A DNA stretch of 64,000 bases from Vallitalea guaymasensis (GTDB lineage Bacteria > Bacillota > Clostridia > Lachnospirales > Vallitaleaceae). Below are positions 52,742 to 62,249 of this stretch, in pieces; position 1 is the stretch's first letter, and the number at the start of each line of letters is the position of its first letter. The stretch spans positions 3,224,001 through 3,288,000 of the forward strand of contig NZ_CP058561.1 of the NCBI RefSeq assembly GCF_018141425.1, given 5' to 3'. The notes beneath the pieces are model-generated. The model was not told where the DNA came from. It worked only from the letters and a program-made list of their open reading frames with translations, and did not search any database. Both the position numbers and the translations under genes were made by a program.

Positions 52742-54220
52742 TTACAATACAACAGTAAGCTTACGTACTGTCATAGATTTATTTGGTATAGAGAGTCTAA
52801 CTGCTTCAGACATATTTGATATATTGGTCATAATGAATTCACTATCTATATCTATTAATACTGGTTCATGTGGCAAATAAATTTCAGTATCTGCTATGAT
52901 ATCATGATTCTCTTCCCATTCCAGTGTAAAAACATTAGTTTCCCGATTGTAGGAATAAGCAATTATCTCTCCACAAACAGCTTGAGGATAGGGACGTTTC
53001 AATATATCCATAACAGGTGCTTTTTCTATATTTTCATGATAACACCAATAAGTATTACTCCATTTATACTTATCAAAAGTATCTAGAATATGTATTATAT
53101 GATACATTCCTTCTGAATACATACTATGAGCTCCCCATTCACCAAATAAAACAGGAATATTCAGACGCTCTTGTACCCTTTTATGTGCATTCAAAATTGT
53201 ATCAATACGATTATTACTGGCATGAACAACTTCAGGAGTATCAACAACCAAGTCATAACCATGAGGTGCATAAGCCTGATTCTTTTCTTCTATACCATAA
53301 GCATCAGTAATAAGTGGAATATTACACTCAATACCCATGTTAGAAAAATATGAGTTTTCCATCATAACAATTCCTTTATCAGATGTCTCTCTTACAGCAC
53401 CAGTCATTTTCTTATAAAAGGAAGCTAAAGCTCCTTGGTCAAATTCATTTACCAAGGGGATGGCTGACTTTGCCATTGCAGTATATAATTCTACGTTATT
53501 AATATCTCTCAACAATTTATTTTTCTGTTCAACATCAGTGAAAGAAGCCATTAATTCCTCTGGTGAAATATCTTGCTGTGTTATCTCTGCATAAGCACCC
53601 AACAATGTACCAAATATCCTAAGAGAACTCTCACCAGGAAAAGGTTCATTAATGAAATCATAACCTATAAGTGCGTTACTGTTTTCAAATCTCTTAATTA
53701 TATAAGCCCACATATTAGCATAGTGATCTTGCAAGCCTATCCCATCAGGAGCTTTTGTATTAGCCCAAAAATTTTCAAAGGAATGTTTTACTGCACCGCT
53801 AAAAATATAAGCATCACTCCACAAATCGCCTTTCACATGCTCTTGATTATCAGTAATTGTAGCCCAATCAGGAGCACCATCCGAAAACTTATTGCTATAC
53901 AGATCTTGGTGCATATCCAAAAAAGCATAGATATCATATTGTTCACATAAATCTAATATCCCACCAATCCAATCCAGATACTTTTCATCATATATACCCA
54001 TTTCATGTTCAACACCATCCCATATGATACCTAGCCGAATAATGTTGAAACCATTATCCACCAACCATTTGAAATGATTTTCATTCCAATCTGTAATATA
54101 GTTTTTCTTACCAGATGATTCATCATAATTTCCTTTATAGACCATATTGATACCATTGAAAATACGTTCACGACTATAATTATCAATGAAACATTTACCT
54201 TTAACATAAATCTTTTCCAT
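52742..54220 (-). CDS. GH5-like (endoglycosylceramidase-type) glycoside hydrolase
   Basis: 492 residues without a signal peptide, so cytosolic. It has the GH5 (beta/alpha)8 pattern: RIFNGINMVYK, WLVDNGFNIIRLGIIWDG, FLDMHQDLYSNKF, the acid/base Glu in GYDFINEPFPG near residue 192, and the nucleophile Glu in VLFGEWGAHS near 365. The C-terminus is a small beta-sandwich. The layout resembles the endoglycoceramidase-like GH5 branch. An intracellular location suggests it splits short imported glycosides rather than polymers or lipids. It lies between the MerR-type regulator and the GPH symporter in one operon. Confidence 0.84.
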   Translation of the reverse strand: MEKIYVKGKCFIDNYSRERIFNGINMVYKGNYDESSGKKNYITDWNENHFKWLVDNGFNIIRLGIIWDGVEHEMGIYDEKYLDWIGGILDLCEQYDIYAFLDMHQDLYSNKFSDGAPDWATITDNQEHVKGDLWSDAYIFSGAVKHSFENFWANTKAPDGIGLQDHYANMWAYIIKRFENSNALIGYDFINEPFPGESSLRIFGTLLGAYAEITQQDISPEELMASFTDVEQKNKLLRDINNVELYTAMAKSAIPLVNEFDQGALASFYKKMTGAVRETSDKGIVMMENSYFSNMGIECNIPLITDAYGIEEKNQAYAPHGYDLVVDTPEVVHASNNRIDTILNAHKRVQERLNIPVLFGEWGAHSMYSEGMYHIIHILDTFDKYKWSNTYWCYHENIEKAPVMDILKRPYPQAVCGEIIAYSYNRETNVFTLEWEENHDIIADTEIYLPHEPVLIDIDSEFIMTNISNMSEAVRLSIPNKSMTVRKLTVVL

Positions 54221-54241
54221 AAATGACCCTCTTTCTTATTA

Positions 54242-55060
54242 TTATTTTATAGGTATTATAATTTTTATATAATGAGCATTATCACCTTGCTCATTAACAA
54301 ACATATCCAACACATTACGTTCTATTGCATCTCCTGTGATTTCTAAATGATGTTTATCAATATAATCAAGTATTCTATCATATACAACATTAACATCCGA
54401 ATGATTAGGTTCATAAATGATTGTGTTGGCAGATACATAATAACCTTCATTCAAAACACTTAGACTATCATTCTTGGTAGGACAAGGGGACTCAGATATC
54501 AATCCGTATGCAGCATAAGTATGATAATCATTTTTTATAAGATTTTCTTTTGATAGTATTGATATAATATTTGATGTGAGAACCCAATCCTGATTGGTTT
54601 CTTTATGAATTAGTGATATGGAGTCAATATCAAGGTCGATTTCATTAGTGTGAAATGGTTTGGAAAGTACCCATAACTTAGGTAACTTCTCAATTCTTAT
54701 GTCTAGAGAATCTGATGTGAATTCACTACTATTCCAATAAAAAGATTCTATTTGAGATTTTAAATGTTTTAGATAATTAATCTTATTCTGCAAGATATTC
54801 TCCTGTTTCAATATCTCTTCTTGTATCTTGCTTATATTTTCGTGGTGTAGCAGTTGTTGAATTTTCTTGATAGGTATATCAACCGAACGAAGAAAAAGTA
54901 TAGTAGAAATCATTTCAAATTGTTCAATACTATAATACCTGTACTTATTATCTCGTATCTGCTTCGGTATTATCAGACCTATTTTTGAGTAATAACGAAG
55001 TGTATCTGTCGAAATAGAAAAAATCTTTGATATTTCACCTATGGTATAATACTCTTTCAA
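54242..55060 (-). CDS. MerR family regulator with effector-binding domain (BmrR type)
   Basis: 272 residues. The MerR winged helix is clear (YTIGEISKIFSISTDTLRYYSKIGLIIPKQIRDNKYRYYSIEQFEMISTILFLRSVDIPIKKIQQLL), followed by a coiled-coil dimer helix (about 75-110) and a GyrI/BmrR-like effector domain from about 120 to the end. It leads the GH5-GPH operon on the minus strand. Its promoter has the long 19-base spacer that MerR activators untwist. The effector is probably a glycoside or aglycone (inference). Confidence 0.88.
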   Translation of the reverse strand: MKEYYTIGEISKIFSISTDTLRYYSKIGLIIPKQIRDNKYRYYSIEQFEMISTILFLRSVDIPIKKIQQLLHHENISKIQEEILKQENILQNKINYLKHLKSQIESFYWNSSEFTSDSLDIRIEKLPKLWVLSKPFHTNEIDLDIDSISLIHKETNQDWVLTSNIISILSKENLIKNDYHTYAAYGLISESPCPTKNDSLSVLNEGYYVSANTIIYEPNHSDVNVVYDRILDYIDKHHLEITGDAIERNVLDMFVNEQGDNAHYIKIIIPIK

Positions 55061-55152
55061 ACACCCACCAACCCCCTTATATAATAAACAAAACTTTATA
55101 TAAAATTAATTTAAATTACTTAATATAAAATAAGATTAAGATTGTTAATTAT

Positions 55153-55183
55153 ATTATAAACTATGAAGTAACTCCAATGTCAA
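55153..55183 (-). promoter_or_regulatory. MerR-type promoter with 19-base spacer
   Basis: On the minus strand, TTGACA (55183-55178) and TATAAT (55158-55153) are exactly 19 bases apart. An imperfect dyad TGGAGT-T-ACTTCA (55176-55164) lies in the spacer. This is the standard arrangement for a MerR activator acting on its own operon. Confidence 0.8.
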
Positions 55184-55242
55184 CAAATTTCTAAGTTCTC
55201 ATTAAATATTATAAAATTTGAAATAGCCAATAGTCATATTAA

Positions 55243-55435
55243 TGAAGAAGAAAATATGTTTTGAGATAATATTGAAGGGTATTCCAAGCAAAATAGTATA
55301 TGTATATGTGGAGTAGTGAGGCAGGACGCCGAACCCAGCTTTTTGCTCAGGACGAGCAAGTAGCTGGCGTAACATATACATATACTATTTTGCAAAAGCC
55401 ACGTCGGAACAAAACATTTTTCCTGACTTACTTGC
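55243..55435 (+). repeat. large palindromic repeat element, copy 2
   Basis: Second copy of the element at 2131-2320, in the same orientation. The inner 22-base arms are 55288-55309 and 55372-55393. The core is identical apart from one base. Outer arms (about 55246-55263 with 55406-55425) match each other imperfectly. It lies between the MerR operon and the next ABC operon. The 55436-55576 and 55061-55152 parts of this gap are AT-rich and featureless. Confidence 0.85.
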
Positions 55436-55576
55436 ACTATAATTTAATCCCAAACTCTGTTTGCATATTGGTATATTTCTTAGATATTTATGTGTTATTC
55501 TTATATACTAATAGATATTAACAATAAAATCTAATTTTTGTTATAAAAGTTATGCTATTTGTATAATTTTTATCCA

Positions 55577-55605
55577 TTGTATGATTTGTGAAGAATTACT
55601 ATAAT
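55577..55605 (+). promoter_or_regulatory. promoter of the GH112-locus ABC transporter
   Basis: TTGTAT (55577-55582), a 17-base spacer and a perfect TATAAT (55600-55605). The weak -35 agrees with activation, for example by the YesN-like regulator encoded downstream. Confidence 0.55.
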
Positions 55606-55653
55606 GTGAACTATAAACAAATATAAAATATAAAAGAGGAAGGAAGTTTAATT

Positions 55654-57030
55654 ATGAAAAGAAAAATTTCTTTATTCGTTGCACTAATCATGGTTGTCGC
55701 TATGTTTGCAGGTTGTGGTTCAAAAACTAAAACAACTACAGATGATGATCAAAAAAGTACAGTAGATACATCGAAATCATCTGAAGAAAAAGACAATGAG
55801 CAAGAACCAGAAATAAAAGACCAAACTCTAAAAGTATCTGTTTTTCAAGGTGGATTCGGACGTGAGTATTGGGATGAAGTAGCAAAAGCATTCGAAGCAC
55901 AAAATGAAGGCGTTACAGTAGAAGTTGTAGCTGACCCTAATATAGGTGAAAGAATCAGAAATGACATTCTATCAAATGACTCACCAGACTTTGTATTCTT
56001 ATCATCAAGAGATAAATCAGGTACAACACAATCTCTTATAAAAGATAAAGCTATTGCTGATATCAGTGATGTAATGAATAAGCTAAAAGATAAAATGATT
56101 GACGGAGTACTTGATAACTCACTTCTAAGTCCTTATGGTGATGGAAAAACATATCTTGCACCATTCAACTTCTCATCACTTGGATTATGGTACAATGAAA
56201 ATTATTTCAAAACAAATGACATTACAGCACCAGTGACATGGGATGATTTCTTTGAACTTCAAAATAAAATAACAGACAGAGCACTTATTACATATGCAGG
56301 TATCTATCCAGGATATCTTGAATCATTGGTATTCCCTGCAATCGCTTCAGGTGCAGGAAAAGATACATTTGATAAACTTGTAAAATATGATGTATCAACT
56401 TTGGACTCAGATGAATTCAAAGCAATCATGGAGAAATTCGAGAAGATAGCATCAACTAAAGCAATCATGAATGGTACAGCAGGTATCAACCATACAACAT
56501 CACAAGCAGAATTCCTTATGGGTAAAGCAGCTATGATTCCTAATGGTTCATGGATTGCTAATGAAATGAAAGATGCACCAAGAGAAGATGGATTCACATG
56601 GGGATTTGCAGCAGCACCAGTATTAAAAGCAGATAATGACAAGTATGTAGTTGCATCAATGGATGAAATGTATATACCAAGTGCATCCAAGAACAAAGAA
56701 TTAGCTAAGAAATTCTTAGAATTCCTTTATTCAGACGAAGCAATAAAAATTCAAGCTGAAAAAGCACAATCAGTTCCACCATTAAAAGGTGTAGCAGATG
56801 TAATCAAACCTTTTGTTGATGAAGCAACAGGAGCATCATATACATTATTTGATAAAGGATACAAACCATTAATCAGTAACTTTGCAGCTGTAGATAATAT
56901 GACTCTTGTTCCTAGAAAAGAATTCTTCGGTACAGTAGGTCAAGTTATAACAGGAACAAAGACTAAAGAAGAAGCTATTGATTATCTAAAACCAATTTTT
57001 GAAGAAGCAGCTAAAAATATAGTCAAATAG
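55654..57030 (+). CDS. extracellular sugar-binding lipoprotein (ABC transporter)
   Basis: 458 residues. A signal peptide ends in lipobox FAGC (Cys21) and is followed by a long Ser/Asp/Glu-rich linker. The mature part is of the family 1 solute-binding type (LKVSVFQGGFGREYWDEVAKAFEAQNEGVTVEV, FLMGKAAMIPNGSWIANEM, YIPSASKNKELAKKFLEFLYSDEAIK). An AGGAAGG site precedes the ATG. The permease pair follows after a large hairpin at 57061-57131. In its context, next to a GH112 phosphorylase, it probably binds galacto-N-biose or lacto-N-biose-type sugars (inference). Confidence 0.92.
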   Translation: MKRKISLFVALIMVVAMFAGCGSKTKTTTDDDQKSTVDTSKSSEEKDNEQEPEIKDQTLKVSVFQGGFGREYWDEVAKAFEAQNEGVTVEVVADPNIGERIRNDILSNDSPDFVFLSSRDKSGTTQSLIKDKAIADISDVMNKLKDKMIDGVLDNSLLSPYGDGKTYLAPFNFSSLGLWYNENYFKTNDITAPVTWDDFFELQNKITDRALITYAGIYPGYLESLVFPAIASGAGKDTFDKLVKYDVSTLDSDEFKAIMEKFEKIASTKAIMNGTAGINHTTSQAEFLMGKAAMIPNGSWIANEMKDAPREDGFTWGFAAAPVLKADNDKYVVASMDEMYIPSASKNKELAKKFLEFLYSDEAIKIQAEKAQSVPPLKGVADVIKPFVDEATGASYTLFDKGYKPLISNFAAVDNMTLVPRKEFFGTVGQVITGTKTKEEAIDYLKPIFEEAAKNIVK

Positions 57031-57060
57031 TAATTATATCAATTATTAACCTTGCACATG

Positions 57061-57131
57061 GGGCTGTCGGATAATACATTTTTAGGATGGCTATCTTCCT
57101 TAATCATTAAAAATGTATTATTAGACAGCCC
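57061..57131 (+). terminator. 24-base-pair hairpin between binding protein and permease, GGGCTGTC family
   Basis: 57061-57084 pairs with 57108-57131 (GGGCTGTC...GACAGCCC) with two mismatches. The following TTGTTCAAATTTTTT is only a weak T tract, so some read-through to the permeases is expected. The arms resemble the hairpins at 19474 and 51230. Confidence 0.75.
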
Positions 57132-57178
57132 TTGTTCAAATTTTTTACTTGAACATAAATAGTAAAGGAGGTAACCAA

Positions 57179-58096
57179 ATGTCCACAGTAAAAAAAGGAA
57201 TAGTTAAAAAAAGCAAGATTAGTTCTAGTAAAGGTTTCTTTCTTGCAGTTTGTGTTGCCCCTGCATTTGTTTTGTATTTAATATTAGGTGTTTATCCAGC
57301 TATCAAAGTATTTATTAATTCACTTTACAAATGGAGTGGATTATCACCTACAAAAACATTTATAGGGCTTGATAATTTTAAGACATTATTACATGATCAG
57401 AAATTTGCACTGGCTTTTAAGAACACTGTGTTTTTAATGATTGTAACAACAATAGTAACTATGGTAATCGCACTTTTCTTTGCATCAACATTATCACGAA
57501 GTAAATTCAAAGAAAAAAATCTATACAGAGTATTATTCTTCTTCCCTAACGTATTATCAATTGTAGTTATCGGGATATTATTTACATATATATACGAACC
57601 AAACAGAGGATTACTTAATGCAGCACTTAATCTTATAGGATTAAGTGGGAAAACCTGGCTTGGGGATTCAAAAACCGTATTGTGGGCTATTTCAGGAGCA
57701 ATGATATGGCAGGCTGTAGGATATTATATGGTAATGTATATGGCTGGTATGGATTCTATATCACCTTCATTCTATGAAGTAGCTGATCTAGAGGGAGCAT
57801 CAAAATTCAAACAATTCTTCTTAATCACAATACCAATGCTTTGGGAAATAATCAGAGTAACAATAGTATTTTTTATAATATCTTCACTTAATATGAGCTT
57901 TCTTTTCGTTACGGTCATGACAGGAGGAGCACCTAACGGTGGATCAGAGGTTTTACTGTCATATATGTATAGTCAAGCATTTACCAACTCCAACTTTGGA
58001 TATGCAATGGCTGTTGCTGTAGTAGTATTCTTATTTGCATTCACTCTAGCTATTATTAGTAGAAAACTGACTGAAAAAGAAAACGATAATTATTGA
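57179..58096 (+). CDS. ABC sugar transporter permease (MalF/UgpA type)
   Basis: 305 residues from the ATG at 57179, with AAGGAGGT 7 bases upstream. The alternative TTG at 57149 would place this site inside the gene. There are six membrane helices; the first is FFLAVCVAPAFVLYLILGVYP. The EAA loop is SFYEVADLEGASKFKQFFLITIPMLWEIIRV. It pairs with the permease encoded 14 bases downstream. As in the GH65 cluster, no ATPase gene is present. Confidence 0.92.
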   Translation: MSTVKKGIVKKSKISSSKGFFLAVCVAPAFVLYLILGVYPAIKVFINSLYKWSGLSPTKTFIGLDNFKTLLHDQKFALAFKNTVFLMIVTTIVTMVIALFFASTLSRSKFKEKNLYRVLFFFPNVLSIVVIGILFTYIYEPNRGLLNAALNLIGLSGKTWLGDSKTVLWAISGAMIWQAVGYYMVMYMAGMDSISPSFYEVADLEGASKFKQFFLITIPMLWEIIRVTIVFFIISSLNMSFLFVTVMTGGAPNGGSEVLLSYMYSQAFTNSNFGYAMAVAVVVFLFAFTLAIISRKLTEKENDNY

Positions 58097-58110
58097 TGGA
58101 GGTGAAATAA

Positions 58111-58965
58111 ATGAAAAGTAGAAGTAAAGATAATAAGAAAATAAATGTTGGTAATGTAGTCACTAGACTAATATTGATTATTGCATCCATATTAGTGGTA
58201 TATCCTATATTCTGGGCTTTCGCAACGTCTTTCAAGACTAATAGAGAATTCTTGACCAGTCCTTGGAAGTTACCTTCAGGGTTACATTGGGAGAACTATA
58301 CTAATGCATTAGTAAAAGGGCATATGGGTTCATATTTCATAAATTCCATTGGTATTACAATCATTGCAATAGTAGTCTTACTTGCATTGGCTGTTCCAGC
58401 GGCATATGCACTATCTAGATTTGATTTCAAGTTCAATAAATTGATCAGTCTAGTATTCATGGGAGGACTTTTTGTTTCAGGGTCTTATACAGTAGTTCCA
58501 TTATTTACTCTAATGAATAAGATGCACTTATTGAACAATAGACTAATGCTTGCAATTCTATATTCAGTTACTACGTTACCATTTAATATATATCTATTAA
58601 GCGGGTTCTTCAAAGGTATATCTAAGGAATATGAGGCTGCGGCTTCCATTGATGGATGTGGGTATTTCAGAACTCTCTATAGTGTAATAGTTCCTATGGC
58701 AAAACCTGGAATGGTAACAGTACTCATGTTTGCATTTATGAGTTATTGGAACGAATATATTCTAGCCTTTACTATGATAAGAGATGATACTAAGAAGACT
58801 CTTTCAGTTGGTCTTAAGAATCTCATGGAAGTCCAGAAATATGCTACTGACTGGGGTGCTATGTTTGCAGGGCTGGTTCTGGTAATGCTGCCAACAATGA
58901 TATTCTATATGGCTGTTCAGAAAAAACTTACTGGAGGATTATCTTTAGGAGGATTAAAGGGATAG
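58111..58965 (+). CDS. ABC sugar transporter permease (MalG/UgpE type)
   Basis: 284 residues with six helices. The EAA motif is ISKEYEAAASIDGCGYFRTLYSVIVPMAKPG. The protein ends in KKLTGGLSLGGLKG, typical for the second CUT1 permease. GGAGGTG precedes the ATG, 14 bases after the previous stop. Together with the first permease and one or both lipoproteins of this locus it forms the importer. Confidence 0.93.
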   Translation: MKSRSKDNKKINVGNVVTRLILIIASILVVYPIFWAFATSFKTNREFLTSPWKLPSGLHWENYTNALVKGHMGSYFINSIGITIIAIVVLLALAVPAAYALSRFDFKFNKLISLVFMGGLFVSGSYTVVPLFTLMNKMHLLNNRLMLAILYSVTTLPFNIYLLSGFFKGISKEYEAAASIDGCGYFRTLYSVIVPMAKPGMVTVLMFAFMSYWNEYILAFTMIRDDTKKTLSVGLKNLMEVQKYATDWGAMFAGLVLVMLPTMIFYMAVQKKLTGGLSLGGLKG

Positions 58966-59084
58966 GATTACATTCGACATTATAAAACAATTAGATGGAT
59001 AAAGTACGATTTTACTACAAAAGCTTCTTGATGTTTTTTTTATATTAAGGTAGTATAAATTATGATATCTAAGGATGTGGTTAG

Positions 59085-60827
59085 ATGAAAAAAAGGATAC
59101 TACCTAGTCTGAAATTACAATTTACAGTATTAGTATTAAGTATTATCATTGTATTCATATTTCTTAATATAATAACTGGAAAATTAATTAGTAATCTATT
59201 ATTTGAGAAGAATCTTCAATATAGTAGAACCATATCACAGAAATTAGTACGTGAATTAGAATATACTAATAAGAGGATGGTAGCTGCATCAAGTACATTA
59301 CAATATGAAAGTATTCTACAGAAATATTTTAAGGAAGAACTGGATTTTGATACAATAACTAAAGTAGAAAAAAGTATTTCGGTGTTAAAGCTATATTATG
59401 ATGATATTTTTGATATTGCTCTTATAGATGATGAATACATAAATAGTATTTACTTGGAAAGAGAAACCCTGAATGAAATAGTTAAGAGGGCTGAGGATGA
59501 TAGAAGACTTAAATGTGTAGGTTTATATGAACAAAATTATATGGATAAAAATATCACAACCATAGCATTTGACAATAAAGTGTTTGGTATGGATATGGGA
59601 GATACATATGGAGAGTATTTTGGCGACATCATCATATCTGTTGATGTGGATACAATACTAAAAAATTTTGAAGCAAGAACAGTTCAAGGAATCAGTTTTG
59701 TGATTCTTGATAAGTATAATAAGTTCTATCCCATAAATTGTACAAAAGAAGTTGGAACGAATATTATTAATAAAATTGATGGAAACACTACAAAAACAGA
59801 TATGCTCACTGATGATAAAAGTATCATAATAGTGGAAGAAATAAAAGATATGGATTTGTATATCGTAAGTAACATAGACAAGAAATATACTAAAAAGGAT
59901 GTTGGATATATTCAATTGATAATATCAATCATCTGCATAATATTTATAATCATAGTATGTTTTGCATTCATGGTCATATACAAGAATACAGTTAAGCCCA
60001 TTCATAGTATAGGTGATTATCTTAAAACAATAATATCTGGAAATTATAAGAAACTGAAAGAAAAAGTTATTGTAAATGGTAATAAGGAGATAGTTGAACT
60101 TGCTGATGACCTTAATGATATGATTGACGAGATAAATACCCTGACACATAAATTAGTCAATACAAGCAATAATCTATATCAAGCTGAGATTGAGAAAAAG
60201 AGGGCGGAGATATCCTATTTGAGAAGTCAGATCAATCCTCATTTTCTATACAATACACTTGAAACCATGAAAGGTATTGCTATGTCTAATAACATTGTTG
60301 AAATATCAACCATGGCTCAATGTCTAGGGGATATATTCAGATATAGTATAAAAGGGTCAAGTGAAGTAACCTTAGAAGAAGAAGTCAAGATGATAAAGGC
60401 TTATATTGATATTCAGATGTTCAAGTTTGGTAATAAAGGAACAGTTTTTTATAATATCAATAATGAAACTCTTAATATCATAATACCTAAGATGATAATG
60501 CAGCCATTAGTGGAAAATGCATTTGTACATGCTATTGAAAAAAATACAGATGATACAACATTATATATTGGAACTAAAATAGACGAACATAATCTTATTA
60601 TCATCATACAAGATGATGGAGTAGGAATTGAACCATCTCAACTAGATGGAATCATTGCAAATCTAGATTCTGAAAACGATGATTCTAGTCATGTGGGTAT
60701 ATCTAATGTACATAGAAGGATAAGAATGATATATGGTAATGAGTATGGAGTCAAGATAGAGAGTGAACATGGAGAGGGAACTAAAATAAGTATCATGCTT
60801 CCAATAAACAGGAAACAATTTGAATGA
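59085..60827 (+). CDS. YesM-type sensor histidine kinase
   Basis: 580 residues. Membrane helices lie near 13-32 and 283-306, flanking an extracytoplasmic sensor of about 250 residues. A HAMP domain follows at about 307-360. The His_kinase (LytS/YesM) motif SYLRSQINPHFLYNTLETMKG carries the phospho-acceptor His386. The ATPase part has QPLVENAFVHAIEK and GVGIEPSQLDGI, then GISNVHRRIRMIYG. YesM kinases often sense sugars or their binding proteins. Its partner regulator gene begins 13 bases downstream. Confidence 0.93.
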   Translation: MKKRILPSLKLQFTVLVLSIIIVFIFLNIITGKLISNLLFEKNLQYSRTISQKLVRELEYTNKRMVAASSTLQYESILQKYFKEELDFDTITKVEKSISVLKLYYDDIFDIALIDDEYINSIYLERETLNEIVKRAEDDRRLKCVGLYEQNYMDKNITTIAFDNKVFGMDMGDTYGEYFGDIIISVDVDTILKNFEARTVQGISFVILDKYNKFYPINCTKEVGTNIINKIDGNTTKTDMLTDDKSIIIVEEIKDMDLYIVSNIDKKYTKKDVGYIQLIISIICIIFIIIVCFAFMVIYKNTVKPIHSIGDYLKTIISGNYKKLKEKVIVNGNKEIVELADDLNDMIDEINTLTHKLVNTSNNLYQAEIEKKRAEISYLRSQINPHFLYNTLETMKGIAMSNNIVEISTMAQCLGDIFRYSIKGSSEVTLEEEVKMIKAYIDIQMFKFGNKGTVFYNINNETLNIIIPKMIMQPLVENAFVHAIEKNTDDTTLYIGTKIDEHNLIIIIQDDGVGIEPSQLDGIIANLDSENDDSSHVGISNVHRRIRMIYGNEYGVKIESEHGEGTKISIMLPINRKQFE

Positions 60828-60840
60828 AAGGTTGATTTAG

Positions 60841-62220
60841 ATGTATAAAGTAATGATAATTGATGATGAGCCAATGATTATACAATCTATAAAATCAGGA
60901 ATTAATTGGGAAAAACTGAATTTGGAACTGGTATACACTGCAACCGATAGTCGTCACGCGCTGGATTATGCAAAAGAGAATCATATAGATATTGTAATAT
61001 CGGATATTAGTATGCCACCATTCAATGGTCTTACATTATGTAGTGAAATCGCAAAATTAAATAGCTCAATTCAATTTATTATAATCAGTGGTTATGCAGA
61101 TTTTTCATACGCAAAAAAAGCTATACAGATTGGAGTAGCTGGATATTGTTTAAAACCAATAGACTATACTGAGATGATGTCTGTTCTTAAGTTGGCTGTA
61201 GATAAGATAGAACCTAAGAATGATTTTATGGAATATGATTTCATGGAATACGTGTATGAAAATAACGTAGAGGAAATACAAAAATTCCTCATTAGGAATA
61301 AGATAAAAGATAGATTCCATATGATTATAGTAATCGGCAAGGAAAATCTATCTAAGTATATTAAGGTACACCATCTTATGTTCAATATAGGAATAAATAA
61401 ATATCTCTATATATTGAATGATGATACAGATAAATTAATGCTGAATAATGAAATAAAGAACAATCCATTAATAGATGGGATAGGTATAACTACTAATAAA
61501 GGAAGCTATGATAATCTTCTGGAACATATAGATGATATTATGGTAAAAAGCTATTATTTCTTTTTTTGTAAAGATGATAAGATTTTGATGGATGAGACTA
61601 AGAAGCAAGATGACTATTACAATAAAATCTGTAAAGATATAGATAAACCAGCTAAGCTTAAAGAAAATCTGCTGGAATATGCTAAAATACCTAGCAAAAC
61701 CATGAATATCAAACAAGCAATGAAGCTGCATAATATGATATTAAATAAATATCGAGGACCTATAGGTGAAGAGGATGACCTTAATATATATAGTTTTGAT
61801 GAGCTTGTAAGAAACTATGAAAGCTTTGATAACTTGATAAACAGCCTACTCGTGGTTATCGAGAATTCATTTGAAAAGAATGACTTGACTTTTGAAAGTT
61901 ATAATAAGAATTTTATAAAAGTAATCAAATATATAAATGCAAACTTTACTAAGAATATATCCATAAAAGATATTGCTGAAGAATTATTCCTGAATCCTAA
62001 TTATATAAGTCAATTATTTAAGAAAGAGACAGGGACAACTTATGTAAAATATCTGACTGGACTAAGAATAGAAAAAGCTAAAGAATTATTACAGAAAACT
62101 GATATGTCCATTAATGATGTATGTATCAACAGCGGATTTAATGACTACTTCTATTTTATAAAGAAATTCAAGAAATATACTAATATGGCACCATCTTATT
62201 ATAGAAAGAGCAATATATAA
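60841..62220 (+). CDS. YesN-type response regulator with AraC DNA-binding domain
   Basis: 459 residues. The receiver has Asp8/Asp9, phospho-acceptor Asp55 (IVISDISMPPFNGL) and the Lys of GYCLKPIDYTEM. A long linker of about 210 residues follows, with no family that I recognise. The C-terminus is a double AraC helix-turn-helix (NISIKDIAEELFLNPNYISQLFKKETGTTYVKYLTGLRIEKAKELLQKT, then SINDVCINSGFNDYFYFIKKFKKYTNMAPSYYRK). It is paired with the YesM kinase upstream and probably activates the ABC and GH112 genes. Confidence 0.94.
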   Translation: MYKVMIIDDEPMIIQSIKSGINWEKLNLELVYTATDSRHALDYAKENHIDIVISDISMPPFNGLTLCSEIAKLNSSIQFIIISGYADFSYAKKAIQIGVAGYCLKPIDYTEMMSVLKLAVDKIEPKNDFMEYDFMEYVYENNVEEIQKFLIRNKIKDRFHMIIVIGKENLSKYIKVHHLMFNIGINKYLYILNDDTDKLMLNNEIKNNPLIDGIGITTNKGSYDNLLEHIDDIMVKSYYFFFCKDDKILMDETKKQDDYYNKICKDIDKPAKLKENLLEYAKIPSKTMNIKQAMKLHNMILNKYRGPIGEEDDLNIYSFDELVRNYESFDNLINSLLVVIENSFEKNDLTFESYNKNFIKVIKYINANFTKNISIKDIAEELFLNPNYISQLFKKETGTTYVKYLTGLRIEKAKELLQKTDMSINDVCINSGFNDYFYFIKKFKKYTNMAPSYYRKSNI

Positions 62221-62249
62221 TCATTATCAAAATGTTGAGGTGTTATCTT

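Noticed and set aside
53017-53950. Several short plus-strand frames opposite the GH5-like gene
   Set aside because: They are antisense shadows of a gene with clear catalytic motifs.
55234-55521. Two small hypothetical genes on opposite strands inside repeat copy 2
   Set aside because: They arise from the palindromic core, lack ribosome binding sites and are not conserved as coding frames; the same core at 2131-2320 does not give matching full frames.
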